Of a stretch of DNA of 64,000 nt, positions 23,256 to 34,879 are shown in pieces. Both the position numbers and the translations under genes were made by a program. How positions within the stretch are numbered: position 1 is the first letter of the stretch; each line of letters starts with the position of its first letter. This stretch comes from Paracyclopina nana (lineage: Eukaryota > Arthropoda > Copepoda > Cyclopoida > Cyclopettidae): assembly GCA_019096065.1 (NCBI GenBank), contig JAGUCH010000001.1, forward strand, positions 14,384,001 through 14,448,000. The letters are read 5' to 3'. Below the pieces are notes generated by a model. It did not search any database. It was not told the origin of the DNA and saw only the letters and a list, made by a program, of their open reading frames with translations.

Positions 23256-26200
23256 TTTTTCTTGATTACGTTCTTGAAAGGCTGGTTTCTAGTCTGTAAC
23301 TGTTTTAAAAAGGCTGACCTTTCATGTTGAGCCGCTCGACTTCGGCGGAGTTTAGAAAGCAGCATCGTTTTCAGACAGGGTGTCCCATCAATCATGACCC
23401 CAAGAAGTGACAGTGACATAAATGCAGGATTTCCTCCTGTTGGATATTTTGTCCTTTGGGCACTTCATCACCTACAACAGTTTAGCCTCTAACTCGATTC
23501 AGATGATGTTATATTGCTCTCAACTTTTTTCTGCATGACAAAGATTTGCTTGTTCATTTATCTTGAAAAAGCTCGAGTGGTGTAGAAATTTTGAGCAGCC
23601 ATGCTTAGAAGGGATAAATACTGTGTAAGTACAGCAGAGACTGACTGATTGAAAAAAAGATAGTATTTTCGCATGAGAAACGAACGACGAATTTAGAAGT
23701 CCTTTCTGATTTTTTATCCTGCTAACTTTACTGCTATGCAGTTTTAGCTAGAATACTCTCAAGCTCTGATTTCCGTTGAAAAATGGACGTAAAGCAAAAA
23801 GCTGCAAATTCTCTTTTTGCTACCGAGTTCTAAGGGCTAACTGCAAAGTATTTTTCACATACTCGTCTGCGATGCATCTATAGAAGTACAATCTTCCCAT
23901 TTCACGGAGTGGTGAAAAACTATCAAATTCCAAACTATGCTATGTGACATTTGATCCTCCTGGGGAAAGCCCACTTATAAGTAAGGATACTGCTTTATAT
24001 CAAGAAGCGTTAAAGTTACTCCATCGTGCGAGGAATGTTGCCATGAGAGCAAAGCTATCATTGAAGCATATACACTAGTGCTTCAACGCAAAGGTAAAAT
24101 GCACGCAGTAACGCACAGTGACAGTTGTTGTATCGCTGTACATGGGTACATACATACGTATACAGTTGTAACGAGTCTTTTTCGTAAACAAAATACATGA
24201 CGCGAAAAGTGGGTCAATGCTCTTTTGCTACAGCAAGTGCATAATTTGCTCTACCCATGAAGCCTTTAGATAAACTCGAAAAGTCCATATTTATTTGCAT
24301 TTGCATCGAATCTACTGAGAATGCATTGACCAGTCTTGCTACTTTTTAGCCTTTTTTAAGCCGCAATTTTAGTTAGGCCGTGAATTGCCATGACAATTGT
24401 GAAAGCAAGCTAGCATAACATCTGCCTTAAACGATACTTAGGTTGTCTGCATTTGAACCATCCTGCTTTGGCTCTTAGCCTCAAGACACCACAAAGCATT
24501 TTTTAAGTGAACTTATAAAACTGAAGTACATTTTTAAAACCTTTTAAGGCCCATTAAATCAATGCACCATTTTATGAAGTGTTCAGGTACTTCAACCATG
24601 ATAATTCCATGAATGCATACACTCTTTTCAACTATAGTTGTTGTAGAAAAAAGCTGAATTGTCAGTTTTCACAGTCAACTAATATTTCCAATCTGATTAG
24701 ATTTCAGCAAGTTGGACGTGTGCCTTCCTAGAAAAGAAGGCCGATGTGAACTCAGGCAAGTTGAGCAGAAGCAGGAAATTCGTATTTATAAGGCGTGGAA
24801 TGAAAAATGTGACAGAGCAAAGTGCAGTTTAAACAGCGAAAAGAACATTAGGACCTGGACATCATTTCCACAGCTAAAAGTTGACCCGCAAAACTCAAGA
24901 CCGGATCATCTACTCTCAGGATTTTTGAGAATGTTTCTCGGGAATCGAGAACAGAGGCAAAGTTGACTGAATATTTGCAGCCTGGCTTTTACATAATGTT
25001 TTTAAAATGCCTATATGCTTGTCTTCACTCAAAAGCTCCTCTCCGCTTTTAAGAACAGCCCTTCACGTTACATATAAAAAAAGAGAAAAAGAAAACCCTA
25101 AAAGTATTTTACCATTACTGATTGAGAAGTCATATATGCTGTCTGCCTGCTATGAAAGAAGGCAATGCACAGAATTTATGCTTTTTATGTTGAAGTCTAC
25201 CGCGCTGATGTGACCGGAAAAGTAAGAAAATAGCCTTTGTCCTAGAATGCATGACCACTGTGGGAAACCTTTGCAAAATAAGTTCGTTGTCATCTTTTTC
25301 TGCTGAATCGTGTTTCATGTGAATTAAAACTATTACTACTTTCACTTGCACTTTCATTGGCTTTATAGGAGAGGTTTCGCCTCAGTGTGACTCTCTGAAG
25401 TAGGCTAATTGAAAGTCGACGACGGGCCCATCCAGCCATGAGAAAATGTCTTTCGATATTTGAAACTTGAGCTCTGTATAATGATTAGCCAAGAAGCAAT
25501 CATGGTATTTTCTAAATGCAAGCTGCAGCATTTTTCAAGCTTTTTTGTCCCCAAACGGCCAGCTGTTGCAGCACAAATCTTTCAACATGGAAATTGGACA
25601 GTTTAAAAAACTAGGACACACAGGCATAGAATTGATTGAATCTTTGAGCGAACCAGACAATTGTAGCCTAATCATTTTCTCGATGCACAATGTGATTTCT
25701 CCGAAGTGAATTTAGATCACATTAATTGCTTTAATTATTGACTATAAGAATGATATAGTTGAAGCAAGTTAGGCCATCAAAGTAAAAGCTAGACCCGAGT
25801 GTTTTGCAGTCTTGAATTATGTCCTGAAAGTGTAGCTGTTCCTGCACAGGAGAAAGCGGATCTTTTCCATTATTTTTTGCTTTTGCAGAGCTGCTCACAT
25901 CAAATATCAAATATCCGCAATTGTCGTTGGCCACAAAGCGGGAATTCAAGGAGCGCAAAAAACTCAGCATTCTCCTCATTTATCTTGTAGACTTTCTAAT
26001 ACACAGGATTGTAAATGTAGCAACATGACTTGACCTTATCACCCACGAATAAGCTGCTCCAAGAGTGCAGATCTCTGAGAATCTGGGCGGTAAAACACGC
26101 TGATCCTGCACGAGATTCTTGCTTAATTGGGCCACAAAACGTGGCCACTCGTTTACGTTATTTTCATGGCGGAATCGGCACTTTAACTTGCTGAATCACC

Positions 26201-26559
26201 TCTTGAATGAGTGCTCCTCTGACATATTATTGCCCTCGTTTTGTTCGCTCTCTCTCAGCTGCAGCAGAAGTTTTCAGCCAGTAGAATACAGCATTATAGC
26301 TCTCCTCTTTTGTGTCTGCAATATCTTCAGTTTTTGCATTAGCAAGTGTGTGTACTAAATACTTTTTGCAGAGTAGCACAATAACTATCGGGCAATTAGC
26401 TTCCAAGTGCCGCAAACAAATTATCTTAAATATTTCTAGTGACCTTATTACTATATCAATGCTCGACTAATTGCATAAAAGAAGAGAAAATTAAGTGCTC
26501 TCCTCTGCTTCCACCTGAAATGATGGCATTAGTAGCAATTTAACCAACGAAGCTAGAAG
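23256..26559. other. Intergenic stretch between divergent genes
   Basis: It should hold the promoters of the large repeat gene (−) and the 7TM gene (+). Short open frames such as 24712–24966 (+, preceded by tttcag) and 25731–25979 (−, with an ATG) have no recognisable domain. I see no repeats or RNA genes of note. Confidence 0.45.
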
Positions 26560-27501
26560 ATGAGCGCATCTAACATAACCTTCGAAATCCTAGATTCTAA
26601 AAGCTACCTGGTTTCCTTGCCTGTCCTGCTGACCTGTGCAATCCTCTCAAACCTTTCAAGTTTAGGCTACACAATTTGGGTGCTCAAAGTGAGTTCACAC
26701 GTTAAAAGGGTGCTCATAGCTCAGGCAGTCAATGTCATACTGTTTGCCTCCAGTTCTTTGCTTGGAGTGGTCAAAATGATGCTTGAGAAGAAACAAACGT
26801 TTGAATCGTGCTCACTTCTTCTTCTGTCGCAAACGCTTTATGCCAATGGAATTCATTTCCTACCAGCAGTCATGGCCACTGTCAGGTACTACATAGCCAC
26901 CAAAACTCAGAACAACGAAATGGTCGACCACAGTTGGCTCGAGGACACTACTAATTTGGCCATTTTGGCCTTGCTGGCCTTCGATTTGCTCCTGTTTGGG
27001 TTAAATCAAATGCAAAGTGTTGCTGTAATCCGATCAGTATCCATGTGCTCTGGATTTGCCGAATCGGGCAACGAATTTGTGGCCCTGATTTTCATTTTGG
27101 TCCTTCTTGGATTTTCCTTGGGCCTTTGGTATGATGTGGCAATGGTGAAATTCATCAGGGATCGAGCCAAAGTACGACCAATCAGGCTTGCAGTTTGGAC
27201 AACCACAGCAGAGTCAAATACAAGCAAAGATGACCTGAAATACACCGTTCCCTTGAACTCGACCATTTTGGGCTCTGTTGCTTTCCTTGGATGCCTACTC
27301 ATCTACATAATCCTGGTCATGTTTCATTCTTTGCCAGCCCAAATTGCAAGGGCCAAGATCATTGTTATTCTACTGATTGTCACATCCATAGTTCATCTCC
27401 CTTTAATTTTGGCTTTCACAGTGAAAAGTCAAAACAAGAAAAAGAAAGCCCCTGTCCCTCCTGTTGGCCTTCAATTCCACGAAAACGAATCACATTTGTA
27501 G
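26560..27501 (+). CDS. Divergent seven-transmembrane receptor-like protein
   Basis: A single uninterrupted exon of 313 codons from ATG at 26560. Seven hydrophobic segments lie near residues 18–42, 50–72, 82–108, 132–150, 172–195, 233–260 and 264–286. The N-terminus is short with an early N-glycosylation site (SNIT), and the tail is basic (KSQNKKKK), consistent with an outside N-terminus. Helix 3 ends RYYIATK where rhodopsin-like receptors carry DRY. Helix 7 has HLPLILAFT rather than NPxxY. It therefore resembles orphan or chemosensory-like invertebrate receptors rather than a named class A type. It shares no close identity with the receptor at 36.7 kb. The ligand is unknown. The lack of introns could reflect retroposition or simple intron loss. 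Confidence 0.8.
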   Translation: MSASNITFEILDSKSYLVSLPVLLTCAILSNLSSLGYTIWVLKVSSHVKRVLIAQAVNVILFASSSLLGVVKMMLEKKQTFESCSLLLLSQTLYANGIHFLPAVMATVRYYIATKTQNNEMVDHSWLEDTTNLAILALLAFDLLLFGLNQMQSVAVIRSVSMCSGFAESGNEFVALIFILVLLGFSLGLWYDVAMVKFIRDRAKVRPIRLAVWTTTAESNTSKDDLKYTVPLNSTILGSVAFLGCLLIYIILVMFHSLPAQIARAKIIVILLIVTSIVHLPLILAFTVKSQNKKKKAPVPPVGLQFHENESHL

Positions 27502-28038
27502 AATTGTATCTACCCAGTCTATGTAGTTATTACAAAGAATTCAGACAACTAAGCGAAATTACTGTTTTCAAAAGAGCTAGATATGGATCAATGTGATCTC
27601 CATCAAATTTCAGCCTAGTTAAGAAAAGCAGCTAAAGCTTCTGTAATCTGAAAACTTGTGAATGAATTTGTAAGCATTGATTAAAATACATTAAATTAAA
27701 CTTCCTGATGGAAGATACGTACGGTTCAGCAAATAGCTATGTAAAACGAAGAGACAATTGGCAAAACAAAACCACATGTTTTGCTCAGTACCTTAGCTGA
27801 ATATGGTTATCGTACAAAAACTGTTTCAACGATACAATTAGAATCAATTAATGCACTTTTTTGAGACCGTGTTTCAGCTTCAAAATTGTGAAGCAATTTA
27901 TGCCAAATATTAAAAACGTATTTTACATCTTTGATTTTAGTCGCGAATTCTCATATTTATGAAATAATGGCTCACTTTGCTCGTTATCTCTTACTATTTC
28001 GGGAACAAGGAAAATTATAGCAATAGCCTTTTAGCATT
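27502..28038. other. Convergent 3' intergenic region
   Basis: AT-rich sequence between the 7TM gene (+) and the PAN–propeller gene (−). No coding signal or repeat is evident. No canonical AATAAA directly follows the 7TM stop; attaaa variants occur near 27680–27695. Confidence 0.5.
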
Positions 28039-29642
28039 TTAAGCATTGTAAGCCACCACTACAGGTCGCTCTGAATTATTGTCTGTAACACCTACAACTT
28101 CCCAAGTCGAGCCAGGGCTCACTGACATTCTTCTTATGGTTCTATAACTGCTACTGACAGAGGGTCCACCTCCACCAAACACATAGACAAATCCTTTCCA
28201 ATGCAAGACTGTGGGCATGGAGATTGATAGCGGATAGGCAGTTAAATTTTCCCAGACGTCGTTGTCAACCGTGTATTGGTATACGAGCTTTTCATCGCCA
28301 TTATTGAGGCTATTTAGCCTTCCCCCAATAGTAACAAAAGCCTTACAGAAAAATTGAAAGAAGATAGTTAGCTTTTTGGAATCACCAGTTTACCCTCTTA
28401 TCGGAGCTAGTGCGAATACCAGTGCAGCCATGCATCGCCAAACCTTTGTTGGAAGGTGTTGGAATCCGAGTCAACTCCTTGTAGGAATCCTTGACTATAT
28501 CGTACTCCCAGCAAATATTAAGTAAGCTCCCTGAAACGGAATTTCTACCTCCGATCAAGTAGACAAAGTAGTTGTCATCTGGTATCATAGTAGCACAACC
28601 TCTGCTTAAGGGTTGAGGCGGTTTGGCAATCGTCTTGAATGAGTTGTTGGTGTAGAATTCAACTCTATTTTCAGATGCATCTAGGGAAGAAAAAAAAGCT
28701 CGTATTAACTATGTATTTTGGATTCAATCAACCTTACACGATTCTCCGCCATGGATGAACATAATTCCGTTCTGAGATGCAACTAATGGAAACTTTCCGT
28801 GCACTGGAATAGTGAGTGGAATGGCTTCCATTTTCAAGCTATCAAAATGCCAACGAAACATCTGACTTCCGCCGTTCTCTTCAACCAATGTCAGGGTCAT
28901 GTCTTTTTCCATTACATACGCGCTGTGCTTTCCAAGAGAATCATGCCACTGTGGATACGTTGCGATGATAGGTGACACTGCTGGATCCTCAGAGATATCT
29001 TCAACAATGCCAAAGTCATGAATCATCAGAAAATGAGTAGCTAAAAAGACTGTTCAATCATGGCTACATAAGTGAGAATGTGTCATACTTCTAGGAACTG
29101 GCGATGGACTTTTATAATAAACTGTTACGGCGTTCTGGCTCATGGACGAAGTCTCCACCAAAGCTCTTGGGTCCATATTGCTCAGAAGCACGCAGCCTTC
29201 AGATCCTGATTTATGAAATGCATTGCATGCCACTGACTTCAGGCAAAGCTTGGAGCAAGACAGTTTGTTCCTTAAAATTAAAGCACTAAATATGAAATTA
29301 AAACTGTCTAAGGCAAAAACTGGAATTCACACTTGTGATTAAAGCTAGATAACCTTGAATTTGTTGAGCAAATACAATACATCAAAATAGAAAGTGGAAC
29401 ATATATTGGAGCTAAAGCTTTTAAAATGTGAATTAAGAACGAAAATTCACCAAAAAACCAAACTACACTAAATTTGTCGAAGTAGGATCATACCAATTGA
29501 CGTCTGCAATAATTTTTGATGCTTCTTTCAAAGAATTTCTATGAATGAGAGCCACTTGAAACATAACTTGTGACAGCCCAAAAGTTTCAGCAATATGGCT
29601 GAAGAAAAGTATAAAAATAAGCAACACCGGTGCAGCCATCAT
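28039..29642 (-). CDS. Secreted PAN/apple-domain plus kelch-like propeller protein
   Basis: Five exons on the minus strand: 29642–29494, 29270–29089, 29040–28738, 28680–28394, 28341–28039. Phases 2, 1, 1, 0 join cleanly, giving 407 residues. MMAAPVLLIFILFFSHIAE is a signal peptide. A PAN/apple-like module follows (about residues 25–85) with SCSKLCLKSVACNAF and GCVLLSN, the usual PAN cysteine rhythm; the intron 1 junction falls inside it. The rest is a beta-propeller with kelch-type GG turns: IHGGES, YLIGGRNS, TIGGRLN, YVFGGGG, alternating with aromatic strands. PAN domains bind proteins or sugars; kelch-like propellers are recognition platforms. The C-terminal half has the same plan as the C-termini of the two lectin genes at 48 and 51 kb. 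The first ATG of an ATG-ATG pair was used; the second is equally possible. Ends with TAA at 28039–28041. Confidence 0.85.
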
Positions 29643-30338
29643 TTCAACTAATGTCAAGGTGGCAGAAATTGCAGCAAAGTAATAAATTACTGCGTTGTTT
29701 TTATCCAGATTTCGATCCAAGCAATAGCTTAATAGCATTGATTATTAATTATTTTCAAGTGAGAACTAGAAATCTATATTTATACAAGTACCTATAATGC
29801 ATTGAATGTGAATTTCAGGTGAAACAATTTTTCATAAAAATTCGCCTTATTAACTTGTTTTAACACATAGATCATAATTAGGCTCTTCAATTTTCTTGCT
29901 CCTTATCCTAGGGAAGAAGTTGATGTAAAAAATGTTCTAGGAATCTGAAAATGACCTGGAACAAAAATTCTGTCTGCTGACTGTAAAAATATCGCGAAGA
30001 GCAACAACATAATATTAAATATAGCTTAGACTAAGGCCATTTATCAACTGCATTCGGGAAAAGAAAGCCTATATGATTCTGACGTGAGCACATTGATTAC
30101 TGTTCTATCTGAAACTTCAAGCTCGTCGCTTTTTTGTCAGGTTGTTTTGTGCAGAATAAAAAAGCCATGCCCTGAGTTGTGCAGTTCAAGTTTTTCATGA
30201 CATCTCACATCAGGTTGCAACGAAACAGCTTCTTCTGACTTTCTAATCTATTAGACAGCCAGCAGCGAAAAAATGCACAAAGAGGCAAATCTAGGTTAGA
30301 CTCGACAATCCAGAAAGTGCACCTGGAAAGTCCTTTTA
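29643..30338. other. Intergenic, no feature seen
   Basis: About 700 bp between two minus-strand genes, AT-rich. It should contain the promoter of the PAN–propeller gene. No coding or repeat signal seen. Confidence 0.5.
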
Positions 30339-31193
30339 TTATTGCATACTCACAGACAGCTTTGACTTGATGTAACTTCCCATCAATAGCGAATTTTGAT
30401 AGCTGATCACATTTTTATGGAAGGCACTCATCTCGTCTAGGCTGACGAATTTGAAGACATTCTGGAAATGTCTGCACAGATCCACCAAATAACGAACAAG
30501 AACTCTGGTTTGTAGTCCCACTGATCCAGTGTCATTAGTGGCCATTCTGCATAAGTTGACCAGGTAGAAAAAGTTGCCATGTCCAGCTTTGACTGCGTCA
30601 TAAATAAGTCTGGTGTAATGCTGGTAGTAAGAGGGGTTTTGGTCATGATGGAGATAATCCACGACCACTCCAAGCTTAAATTGTACCAAGACATCTCTCA
30701 GACTGGGACATTTTGGAGAGCCTCCAGCCAGGTTAGTAAGGCAAGGTCTCATCAGGATCGTCCTAGATTCATCAAAGTACTTGAGCTTGATGTAGAGGAA
30801 TCCAAGGCACAAAATCATTTTCCTGGACAAGCATGGGTAGACTGTGTTTTGGTTGAGATTCAGGAAATCCGGATCAAATCTTTGAGCTAGTTTCACATAG
30901 CTCAAGCAAAATTCCAAAGCTTTCACATCTTCGCTTTGGTTAATCAGGAGGTTGTTAATTATGGCTATGGCCATAGGTGAGATTTTTGAGTAGAATCTGC
31001 AACGTTTCTCTTCATAGTTGGGAGAGAAGGTGAGGTATTCAATGTTTTCTTTACATGCATTGATGACTTGGCTCAGCTTTTTCTTCACCAACGTTTTGAG
31101 ATGGAGTTCACAATCAGTGATGAGTTGGCTCTCACTGACTTCACAGTCACATTGATCTTCGATAGTTCGTTGGAATTTGGATAGAGCAGCCAT
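30339..31193 (-). CDS. Unknown helical cytoplasmic protein
   Basis: One long exon of 284 residues, starting at ATG 31193 (MAALSKFQRTIEDQ). An open frame continues nine codons upstream but has no ATG there. It has no signal peptide or membrane segment. The sequence is mostly amphipathic helix, rich in Leu/Tyr/Phe/Cys (for example LEFCLSYVKLAQRFDPDF, FLYIKLKYFDESRTIL, FYLVNLCRMATND), reminiscent of tetratricopeptide or PCI-type helical repeats, but no motif is certain. The end is ambiguous: the frame stops at 30339 after SVSMQ with an AATAAA just behind it, but gtgagtatg eight codons from the end of the frame would also be a strong splice donor. It lies about 650 bp downstream of the CSPP1-like gene on the same strand. 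I do not recognise the family. Confidence 0.7.
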   Translation of the reverse strand: MAALSKFQRTIEDQCDCEVSESQLITDCELHLKTLVKKKLSQVINACKENIEYLTFSPNYEEKRCRFYSKISPMAIAIINNLLINQSEDVKALEFCLSYVKLAQRFDPDFLNLNQNTVYPCLSRKMILCLGFLYIKLKYFDESRTILMRPCLTNLAGGSPKCPSLRDVLVQFKLGVVVDYLHHDQNPSYYQHYTRLIYDAVKAGHGNFFYLVNLCRMATNDTGSVGLQTRVLVRYLVDLCRHFQNVFKFVSLDEMSAFHKNVISYQNSLLMGSYIKSKLSVSMQ

Positions 31194-31850
31194 GTTCCGT
31201 GAATTCCGAAAAAAACTCACTATCAGGTAATTTGGGAGACTAATGAGATAACAAGCAATATATCACAAAGTTGGCTATGACCTCTTTTTGCTGACTGCTA
31301 ATTTTTCGTTGTTTGTTCTTGATGGCTGAAACATGAGCCGTTTTATGCCAAAAACTGAACGAAATCATCTTGAAACAGAGTTTCCAAATTCGGAATTGAT
31401 GAATTGTTGACCATGTGGCTTTTTTGACTATAATTTGTTAGTTTTTGTTTTGAATCCGGAGCGCAATCCCATTTCCTCATAACGAGACTCACGAGAAAAA
31501 ACAAACAAAACAAATTATTTTCACAATTCGCAAAATGGAAACGAAGCCATGGACGCTATCAAAAATGGAGCTTGCCTTATAGTCCTCAAAGAGAAAAAAT
31601 GCCCGTATCTCGAGTCTCATGCTCTTAGTTTTTGGGCTTCAGAATTTTGATGTGTAAATTCGCAATTTGCTGATTAAGTCTCACAAAACCTTCAACATCG
31701 CAGCTTGAAATAGTGGAGCTCTGGCCAATTGAAATGAAGGTAAGAAAATTAAGCATATTACTTTTGAAAAGGATTTTTATTGTGAAAAGTCTCTTATTGC
31801 TGTATTTTCAATATTATCTCGGTAGTAAAATAGATATGGTATATTTCAAA

Positions 31851-34800
31851 CTAAACTTCAGCCAGTCCCTCCCAAATGGAGCTTCTTCGGCCTTTTCCTT
31901 TGGAGTGGCCTCGATCGTCATCCTCTTCAGTGAAATTCAGTGCAGCCGTCTTCTTCTCGAGGTTGCTCCTCATTTTGCTTAACTGGCTAAGTGCCGCATT
32001 CTCCTTGAAAGGTGGTCACACAAAATAAAGGGATATTTCTTTTAAAAAAGCTACTAGTCTACTCAAAAGTTTAGCGAGGTCTCGATCTCGATTGCCATCT
32101 GTCATTTTTAGCGTCTTCCTCGTACCTGGTCATCCTCAGAGGCTGAACTGAGGCCAATTGATCCGGACTCAAATTCAGAATTATTGCTAGAATTTGCTTG
32201 GCTAGCGTTTCGGTGGGCTGGGAGGGGTGGAGAATTGGACCTGGGTGGGTTATAGGACGGTGTGGATCCCCTTGAAGATCCACCACCATGATTCGTATAC
32301 TGCTCTTCTTCCTTTTGCCTCCTTTTTTCAGCTTGGCGCTCTTGAAATTTCCGCTCTGCAGCCTCTTTCCTTTGCCTTTCGGCCTCCTTTTGCAATTCTT
32401 GCTGCCGCCTCGCCATTTCCTCTTGTCTTTTCATTTTCTAGAAGAAAGGTTGCGTGAAGTTAATAAATTGTTGCGTTATAGACAAGTCAACTCACGGCTT
32501 GTTCTTTGGCTTTTTTCTTGTTCTGCTCCTCTTCAAATTCTGCCTTCATGCGCTCTTGCTGTTCTTGAATTCTTCTTTCTAGCTTGGCTTCTTCTTCCCT
32601 TTCTCTGGCTTTTTCCTCGGCCTCTCTGATTTTTTTCATTTCCATTTGCATCCTCAGCTCATCTTGCAAGGTCATTTGAGTTACTCTAGGATCCGGCCTT
32701 TGGGCTGCAGTCTGAAAAAAGGTAGGTAAAGGCTTTTTCGTGCAGTGGAAGAAAATTGTAAGAGTGAAAATCAATTGTATGAGATTCTGCAGATTGTAAA
32801 GAAGGGGTTTGCTTGCTTTTAAAGCACTTTCTATTGATTGGTGAATCAATGAAAGCTGCTTTTGAACATGGTTCAGGTCAGCCACTGCACACGCACATAA
32901 ACATCAAACAAAATTTCTACAGATACTTTTAACCAGCTAAGAAGATTCCTCTATTTATTGGCTCAGCATGCAAGAATTGTGGAGGAAGAAGCATTTACCG
33001 GTTCAGGCTGAAAAGAAAGGACATTTGTTGTTGTTAATCTGTACACAGTGTAGGCAGCTGTTTGTTTTCAACCTGTCAGCTGTTAGTTTACATAAATGTA
33101 TGATCTGTTAGGTTAGTTCTTTTTTAGCTGAAAACATGCTGCTACTCATGCAGATTGTTATTACCTGAGATGGGTGAGGCCGTGACGGAGGCTGGACCAC
33201 AAATGGAGGATCCTTTCTCTTCTCCCACCAATCTTGGTGACTTTGGTTTTCCCTTCGTTTCATTTCATCTCTCTCAGCAATTTGAGCCTCCAAATCTTTC
33301 AAATAGGGGTCCTTCGTATCTGCTCCTATAAACGAAGTATTTTAGTAATTACGAATAATCTCTTAGGATCCACTTACCTCTTCTATTGTTAGTTCCATCA
33401 AGAATAGAGGGACTATAAGACCCATTAGTTCCTTGATTGTGACTTCTTTGGCTTCGTAAGAGCTCCAATGGGTCTGACAATGATCCATTTTGTGCATTGA
33501 GCCGAATTCGATCCCGTTCCAGCTGCATTTTAGCCCTACCATAGGCAGGGCCATCTCCGGGACCAGCTCTTCTTTGGCTGGGATCGGGCATAATAGAATT
33601 AGGACCGTTGAAACCGAACGGGTCGCCATTATTTTGTGGTGCAGATCGGGATTGCCTAGTCGTTACTCCCATGGGAGCAGGAATTTGCTGAGCTGAATTC
33701 GGGTATGAAATTGAGGTGAGAGCGATATCATCTGTATCTCCAACATTATTTTGAAGCCTGGCAAGCTGAAAGTAATAAAGCTTTTGGTATTGCGGTAATC
33801 CTTGCGAATCCTTGCAAACTTACAACATTAGAAAGGTCATTAAGTCCATTGGCCAGACTCAAGTCCTCACTGCCTTGAGGTGGAAGAGGTTCTGCCACTC
33901 GAGTCAAGAAAGTTTCACTGTTGGACCCTCGCATGCCATGACTGGCAGCAAAGGGGTCACTAGAATTCCTGCAAGAAAAAGAAATTGCAATTTCATCCTT
34001 TTCATTGCATTTCTGCAAGGTCATATTCTTGTCTCCTTTTTTGCATGTTAATAGCTCTCACCGATATTGCAGTTCTGCTTTTCGTTTCTGGTTGAGTAGA
34101 TCATCGTAGTCAACAGATTGGCCCTGCAATTGCAAAAAAGTGTGCTTTCACTCTGAAATCTTTTCTTTTATACAAGCAAATGAATGCTTTTTTCCTCAAA
34201 TAGCCACCACAGCACAGCAAAATGAAGTCACTCACTTGTTGTGGGTTTCCTCCAAATAAATGTTGGCAATTATGGCAAAGGCCCACATCAAGTTGTCTCG
34301 GAAGTATAAAGATATTCCCCATAGGATCTGCTCTTTGTCGAAATCGACTAGCAGCTGGCTGATTCAATTGAGGAGAGCTTGCATATGGATTTGGTAGATT
34401 AATCCCTTGGGATCTCCTGCCATAATATGGATTGGCTAAGGTGGGTGAGAATTGGTGGTTGGGGTTCATTTGTTGGGGGTTTGGTACAGGTGAGGCAAAC
34501 TCTTCAGAGGACGAGGAAAAGCCTCCTCCAGATTTGGGATTTTCAAAGACTTGGCTGGGACGAGACTGATATGGGTTCGAAAAGAAGAAGGACAGAGAAA
34601 GAAAGCAAAACTCAATATTATGGTCCTCGAAGTTAATATTATAGTATATCAAGCATGGTACTCAGAAATCGTGCTAGCAACCTCACAAAGCGTGATCAGA
34701 GTTGATCAGCTCAAATAGTTGCACGATTTCCTTTTATTTCAAGCAAACTCTTTGAGCTGACCAAAACTGGCTTAATTTTTGTATGGGCTTACCCTTGGTC

Positions 34801-34879
34801 TTTGGTATCCGAAATTGAGTTCACCGTCAAACATGCCCCCCAAGCTTCCTCCTTGGGGATTTCTGTAAGTGCGCACCAT
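31851..34879 (-). CDS. CSPP1-like: CSPP1-like centrosome/spindle-pole protein
   Basis: Ten or eleven exons on the minus strand: 34879–34793, 34565–34236, 34123–34062, 33968–33824, 33765–33378, 33325–33165, a possible 9-nt exon 33007–32999, 32711–32496, 32437–32126, 32003–31851; about 620 residues. An in-frame TAA precedes the ATG. Matches to CSPP1 recalled from memory, in order: DLLNQKRKAELQYR (human LIQRRKEKYRLELL region), SDPFAA, YLKDLEAQIAERDEMKRRE (QEALQQQIREREERRKKE), WWEKRKDPPF, a charged coiled coil beginning MTLQDELRMQMEMKK and ending EFEEEQNKKKAKEQ (YEEEQEKKREKEEEQ), SPPLPAHRN (SPPVPARKN), then ALSQLSKMRSNLEKK and EEDDD (IMELSEMRKQL, DSDDE). CSPP1 binds microtubule ends at centrosomes, spindles and cilia. 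The homologue is about half vertebrate length and ends soon after the acidic cluster. Reading through the last intron gives a short alternative end, VRGRR. Minus-strand AATAAA near 31776. Confidence 0.82.
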
